Source: a virus
DNA: 22,645 nucleotides
Virus record (IMG/VR): IMGVR_UViG_3300012936_000193
Coordinates: 1-22,645 of that record
Direction: 5' to 3' (one strand)
Shown here: in pieces, positions 18,824 to 22,645 of the stretch
Layout of the letters: each line of letters starts with the position of its first letter
Position numbering within the stretch: position 1 is the stretch's first letter
Notes under the pieces: generated by a model
Database searches by the model: none
Told to the model about the DNA's origin: nothing
The model's input: the letters and a program-made list of their open reading frames with translations, nothing else
Made by a program: the position numbers and the translations under genes

Positions 18824-19762
18824 ATGTCGTTTATTAATAAAAAAGAAGAAGTAATCAACATTCAGTTAACAAGGTTCGGCAAAGAGGCGATGATGAAAGG
18901 TCGCTACAAACCTGTATATTATCGTTTTTTTGATGATGGTGTTATTTATGATGCAGAATGGGCATCCGTAACAGAGAATCAAAATGATTCAGAACCTAGA
19001 ATAAAAGAGGCACCTGTCTCTAACCCTCAGTCGGCATTCGTTGGTGTAGAGTCTGCCTTCCGACGCGAATACAATACTAATAACATTGAAGACAGCACTA
19101 TAGATGCTTTCTATGAACCACTTTATGAAGACGAGGACGAAGACGAGAAGGTAAACTCCCTCAGATATCCGATCAGTACATCAAAGATTGGAATTCAAAA
19201 AACGCCACTCTTTCAAGTCAATGCAATGACGGAACCATTTACTGGTAGTCTAAATTATAGAACCGGGTCCAGGGAGGCGATCCCAGTGGTGCAGGTTCCG
19301 TTTGAGTCACTGACCTTGATACAACAAGAAGCAAACGTCCCAGATCCTCTTTTGGATGAAGCAATTGTGTCAGAAGGACTTATATTTGATGACGGTGTCT
19401 CCTATACAACATCTCAAGAGTACATTGTCTTTTCAGCAAAAGAAACTAACGTCCCAGATGATAATCGTGGATTTGAGATTGAGATGTTTGAGGAAATTAG
19501 TGGTTCTTTAGTGCAATTATATTTTGACCACAACGACACTCAGAGGTTGGTAGAAGAGTATTTTGACGTCCTTGTTGATTCCGATGTGGTATCTGAGTTG
19601 TTGGACCGGATTGATAATATTCCTACTAGCACCACAAGATCTACGATCTTTTCAAAGAAAAGTTCAAACCCTGCTGAAAATGTACCTATCACAAGGACAG
19701 GTATCGTTGACAGGATATATACAAGTCTTCCTTCTGACGACGATGTGGAGGATTGCGAATAA
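18824..19762 (+). CDS. Conserved phage virion protein of unknown function, acidic tract
   Basis: The 312-residue product begins MSFINKKEEVINIQLTRFGK, followed by GRYKPVYYRFFDDGVIYDAEW and ENQNDSEPRIKEAP. I remember this kind of N-terminus from uncharacterised structural proteins of large marine phages, but cannot confirm it here. No catalytic motif, signal peptide or membrane segment is visible. Residues 102-109 are EDEDEDEK, a low-complexity acidic stretch. The C-terminal third (GFEIEMFEEISGSLVQLYF, VEEYFDVLVDS) is strand-rich and acidic. It starts 16 bases after the giant gene. There is no good Shine-Dalgarno, only GGA at 18811-18813, so expression may rely on upstream translation. Its TAA overlaps the ATG of the next gene at 19760-19764. 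A virion-assembly or baseplate accessory role is inferred from context only. Confidence 0.88.
   Translation: MSFINKKEEVINIQLTRFGKEAMMKGRYKPVYYRFFDDGVIYDAEWASVTENQNDSEPRIKEAPVSNPQSAFVGVESAFRREYNTNNIEDSTIDAFYEPLYEDEDEDEKVNSLRYPISTSKIGIQKTPLFQVNAMTEPFTGSLNYRTGSREAIPVVQVPFESLTLIQQEANVPDPLLDEAIVSEGLIFDDGVSYTTSQEYIVFSAKETNVPDDNRGFEIEMFEEISGSLVQLYFDHNDTQRLVEEYFDVLVDSDVVSELLDRIDNIPTSTTRSTIFSKKSSNPAENVPITRTGIVDRIYTSLPSDDDVEDCE
19127..19150 (+). repeat. Acidic low-complexity tract (EDEDEDEK)
   Basis: Eight codons alternate GAA/GAG and GAC, then AAG, inside the 312-residue protein (residues 102-109). It is a short codon-level repeat that may form an exposed acidic loop or a replication-slippage site. 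Confidence 0.6.
19747..19752 (+). promoter_or_regulatory. Ribosome binding site of the last gene, inside the preceding gene
   Basis: GGAGGA lies nine bases before the ATG at 19762, inside the last codons of the 312-residue gene. It is the strongest Shine-Dalgarno in the window along with that at 4293, and it decides the start at the TAATG overlap. Confidence 0.8.
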
Positions 19763-22645
19763 TGGCAAGTCTTAGTTCACAGTTGGGCAACTTCGCTAGT
19801 ATATTGCCGCAGGTTATGATTAAAAGAATAATCGTAACCAATACGGACAATGAAGATCTAATAAACCTAAAGATTCGTCTTTTGGTTAGAGATGTTGCGA
19901 CAGATTCAGACCAGCAAATGTTGATAGATATTATTAGAAACAACGCTGTCGTTTGTCTTGAGGTTTTCGATTCGGATCAAAACCAGGGTTATAAAGATGC
20001 GTATTACTATCCATCGTCACCGCAAAGAGTGTCAAACGCTAGACGAGGTATTCTAAGAAGAGATTTTTTTAGAAATGACCGACGCTTAATAAGAAGAAAG
20101 GTCGATGTAGGGTCTCTTCTTAGAGGCACTCCAGTTGAGTCGGACGTTTTTCTAAATTCTGGAGCAGAGGTTTATGATTTTACAACTGATTATGACATTC
20201 AGGTTGCTTCTGGCATACAAAGTCTTCAGGCACTAGTCTATGTTCACTTAGACATTCTTGGTGTAGTTGACTCAATGGAGGAATACTCTGGTGTTAACCT
20301 TGATTTTGCAGAAGGTCATCTAAACGCGCCATACAATATTGGAACAAATGCAAAATGTGTTACGATACTTCAGGATAACAAGGTTCCAGATTTTAGCATG
20401 GCAATGATTGATCAAAACTCAGGTCAGGTCTGGACTGGCGAGTACCATGAAATGAGAGACCAAGAGGGAAATGTAACTGCTTACATGGACGGTGCTACTC
20501 ACGATGAATCTACCGGTATCTTCTTGGCGCAGAGAAGAGTTAGAAATACCAAAACACTAGACAATCGATCAACAGTGAACAATCAAACATCGGGTTACTA
20601 TGGTGGCACCTACGAAACTGAAAGAGTCCCTCTACCAGGAGACATATCTAGAGCAGCGGAGAACGCACTTTCAAGATTTAGACAAGAGCGTGCTTCAAAT
20701 TCTTCAAGAGGGTTTGGAACTCCGTCTCCCAGAGAAAGAATAACAAACTCTCTATTTGAATTGTCCGCTCAGAACGCAACCAACGAATCTATTGGCGACT
20801 TGTTTATGTCTGTCAACAACCACAAAGATGTGAACATAATTTTTAACATTAATTGGTTGGAAGTCCTCAAGAGAAAGAGCGATCATTATCATCTATTTCC
20901 TCACATGACTCCAGAAGAAGTTGATGTAGTAATACGACTGACCAGCATTTTAAAGATAGATTTAATGAGAAGAGAGGTGTCCAAGGAGAGATCTGGAACA
21001 AGTAAGTTCTTGTCAAGAACCAGAAGAGTCTTAAATGAAGAGGCACCTGTCAGGGTCTCTAGTACTTATCCGATGGCATCCGCGACCGGGTTACATTCCG
21101 TACATAGAATCGTTCCTTTGAATATAGATTACCAAGATGCAGATCCTGTAGATATGATGGGAATCTCCTCGTTTACAGGTAAGGACACAACAATAAAGAA
21201 CGAAATAGGCGTATTCCAGTACTATGTAGAATACGAGTTCATTGATGGGTTTTCGACTTTTTTTAAAAACTTTTTTGAAACCGTGGAAACGGCACAAAGA
21301 GATTTAGAGAGGTTTATCCAGATAGCAACAATTCCTGTATCCTTCTATACGTCAGAAGCAGGGCAAAGAATCACCGATGATACAAACGGCAACTACAATC
21401 CAGAAACAGGAGAATTTACGGAACAATTTAGAAACTCGCGAGACAACGAGGGGTTGATTGAACAGTTGATGGACGTTTTTGCTACAATGGACAGGTTTGT
21501 CAATGTGGACCACCCCAGCGCAAGATCTGCACGTTCATTTATGCTTTTGGATGCTCGTAGAATGATTAATCCAAGAACTGCAACTTTGGATACTATGGTT
21601 GAGTTTCAAAATTCTTTTATGGCATACTTTACGCTTTTAAGATCAAAAGTAAAAGAAGGCAAAACTGTGACTAGATCACACACTTCTAGGTTTACTCCAC
21701 AAGATAATCTTAAAGTTTTGAAGCATGTGGACTTTAGCGACACATTTTTTAACACAGACACGTTGAATAAAATGTTTGTAAATTTATTTGATTTTAATGT
21801 CGATGACCCTTCCGGCGAGTTGATCGCTGATCTAGTATCAGCGGTGGAGGCAGAATCTACAAGTTTTGGTTTTAGCACAAATCAGTTTGCTGATGGAGTT
21901 TATTTGAGTCCTAATTCTTTCCAGTTTTCTCCTGACATTGTGCCAGACATGTTTGTTCCAGCGGAGACAAAAGACTTTGTAAATGGACCGGAAGACACAA
22001 AGAAGATTATGATAAAAGGCAAGTCTTCCAACGAACACAACATTCTCTTAGAGAACACTTTAGATAAAGCATTCGCTATGATTGGAAAACCAAGCATCGG
22101 TGCTCCAGGTTTGAAGAACATGAATTTGCCACATATTCCAAAGACATCTTTTGAGTCTGCAATGTTTACACCGCGACCAGAACCAGACTCAGTATACAAT
22201 GGGGTTAATCCGAGTTTTTTCACTGATGTCAATACTTCTTTCACAAAATTTGGATTGGTTGTTGACATTGATCAACCCTCTACTTCAATATCTTCTTTGC
22301 TTGCCGATATTCCGTTTAACGATTTAGGGCAGGAGCAAAGTTTGGAAATGAAGTTTGAGGTTCTTAAAAAGTTGACACAGAATCATATCGATCAGTTGAA
22401 GAATCAAAAAAGCACCTCAATAAAGTCAGAAGAACTTATAGACGCAAATTCTGTTTTATCTTTAGATAGTTTTGCCGGAAGTTCTTCTGATATTCTAGGG
22501 TTTTTAAGAACCGTGTCTTCCCTCGATTCTCAAGGTCAAATTATAAATGGGACAGAGGTTCGCAACGCTCAGGTTGATATAAGTCCAGAAGAAAGAAGAA
22601 ATATTCCTCCCCAACTTAGAGCGCCCCTGGTTCTTGATAGGGCGA
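19762..22645 (+). CDS. Large virion-like protein of unknown function (3' end outside window)
   Basis: From the ATG at 19762 the frame is open to the right edge, giving 961 complete residues with no stop; I read it codon by codon. It begins MASLSSQLGNFASILPQVM and has a strong ribosome site at 19747. I recognise no named domain. Visible features are a basic stretch (ARRGILRRDFFRNDRRLIRRK, about residues 92-112), a beta-like region around 130-230, a linker with ETERVPLPGDIS near 284-295, an NIIFNINWLEVLKRKSDHY stretch near 359-377, VFQYYVEYEFIDG at 484-496 followed by a helix (FFETVETAQRDLERFIQIA), and a helical region near the visible end (EMKFEVLKKLTQNHIDQLK). There is no signal peptide or membrane span. 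Tail or baseplate structural function is suggested only by its place in the operon. An early helix-rich part and long loops fit large phage structural proteins. Confidence 0.92.
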   Translation, partial: MASLSSQLGNFASILPQVMIKRIIVTNTDNEDLINLKIRLLVRDVATDSDQQMLIDIIRNNAVVCLEVFDSDQNQGYKDAYYYPSSPQRVSNARRGILRRDFFRNDRRLIRRKVDVGSLLRGTPVESDVFLNSGAEVYDFTTDYDIQVASGIQSLQALVYVHLDILGVVDSMEEYSGVNLDFAEGHLNAPYNIGTNAKCVTILQDNKVPDFSMAMIDQNSGQVWTGEYHEMRDQEGNVTAYMDGATHDESTGIFLAQRRVRNTKTLDNRSTVNNQTSGYYGGTYETERVPLPGDISRAAENALSRFRQERASNSSRGFGTPSPRERITNSLFELSAQNATNESIGDLFMSVNNHKDVNIIFNINWLEVLKRKSDHYHLFPHMTPEEVDVVIRLTSILKIDLMRREVSKERSGTSKFLSRTRRVLNEEAPVRVSSTYPMASATGLHSVHRIVPLNIDYQDADPVDMMGISSFTGKDTTIKNEIGVFQYYVEYEFIDGFSTFFKNFFETVETAQRDLERFIQIATIPVSFYTSEAGQRITDDTNGNYNPETGEFTEQFRNSRDNEGLIEQLMDVFATMDRFVNVDHPSARSARSFMLLDARRMINPRTATLDTMVEFQNSFMAYFTLLRSKVKEGKTVTRSHTSRFTPQDNLKVLKHVDFSDTFFNTDTLNKMFVNLFDFNVDDPSGELIADLVSAVEAESTSFGFSTNQFADGVYLSPNSFQFSPDIVPDMFVPAETKDFVNGPEDTKKIMIKGKSSNEHNILLENTLDKAFAMIGKPSIGAPGLKNMNLPHIPKTSFESAMFTPRPEPDSVYNGVNPSFFTDVNTSFTKFGLVVDIDQPSTSISSLLADIPFNDLGQEQSLEMKFEVLKKLTQNHIDQLKNQKSTSIKSEELIDANSVLSLDSFAGSSSDILGFLRTVSSLDSQGQIINGTEVRNAQVDISPEERRNIPPQLRAPLVLDRA

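Noticed and set aside
21258-21276. T- and A-rich run as a possible programmed frameshift site
   Set aside because: The codons in frame (TTT TTT AAA AAC) do not give an X XXY YYZ heptamer, and the frame continues openly to the window edge, so no shift is needed.
21900-22268. Minus-strand open frame of 122 codons
   Set aside because: It lies opposite the long plus-strand frame from 19762, which is better supported by a strong ribosome site, coupling and unbroken length.
1-22645. tRNA genes, CRISPR arrays, insertion sequences or attachment sites
   Set aside because: Coding sequence fills nearly the whole window; the longest gap between genes is 33 bases and I saw no cloverleaf, spaced repeats, terminal inverted repeats or transposase motifs.

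Overview
The window is a late structural-gene segment of a contractile-tailed bacteriophage (Caudoviricetes, myovirus morphology), probably a large and uncultured one, most likely marine. The decisive evidence is a gp25/gpW-family protein followed directly by a gp6/gpJ-family baseplate wedge protein. The marine assignment is weaker: it rests on remembered resemblance of several proteins to virion proteins of marine T4-like and environmental phages. The DNA is AT-rich with many AGA arginine codons. All real genes are on the + strand and packed almost without gaps. I see no host genes, tRNAs, transposases, CRISPR arrays, integration signals or convincing promoters or terminators.

Layout. (1) Positions 2-4282 hold the 3' part of a large virion-like protein of unknown function, open at the left edge. 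(2) 4308-4709 encodes the gp25-like wedge protein. (3) 4743-6539 encodes the gp6-like wedge protein. (4) 6539-9097 encodes an 852-residue beta-rich structural protein that looks like a conserved scaffold interrupted by three inserted modules of about 120 residues. (5) 9094-18807 encodes a 3237-residue protein, about 43% of the window. It has three LamG-type lectin folds, a segment resembling the P2 gpI/T4 gp7 wedge family, and a fourth copy of the inserted module. (6) 18824-19762 encodes a 312-residue protein of a type I associate with large marine phages. (7) From 19762 to the right edge runs a further large gene of at least 961 residues, open at its 3' end and of unknown function.

How the genes work together. 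The order gp25-like, gp6-like, then a gpI-like segment inside the giant protein parallels the P2 order W-J-I, so genes 2 to 5 probably build the baseplate wedge and its periphery. The LamG folds and the beta-rich inserted modules suggest surface-exposed, possibly glycan-binding parts of the tail. Start codons overlap the previous stop at 6539, 9094 and 19762, and the other gaps are 16 to 33 bases, which fits one co-transcribed, translationally coupled unit.

The most notable signal is the inserted module. Two copies, about 60% identical in protein sequence by hand alignment, sit in two neighbouring and otherwise unrelated proteins. One of them appears to split a LamG domain.
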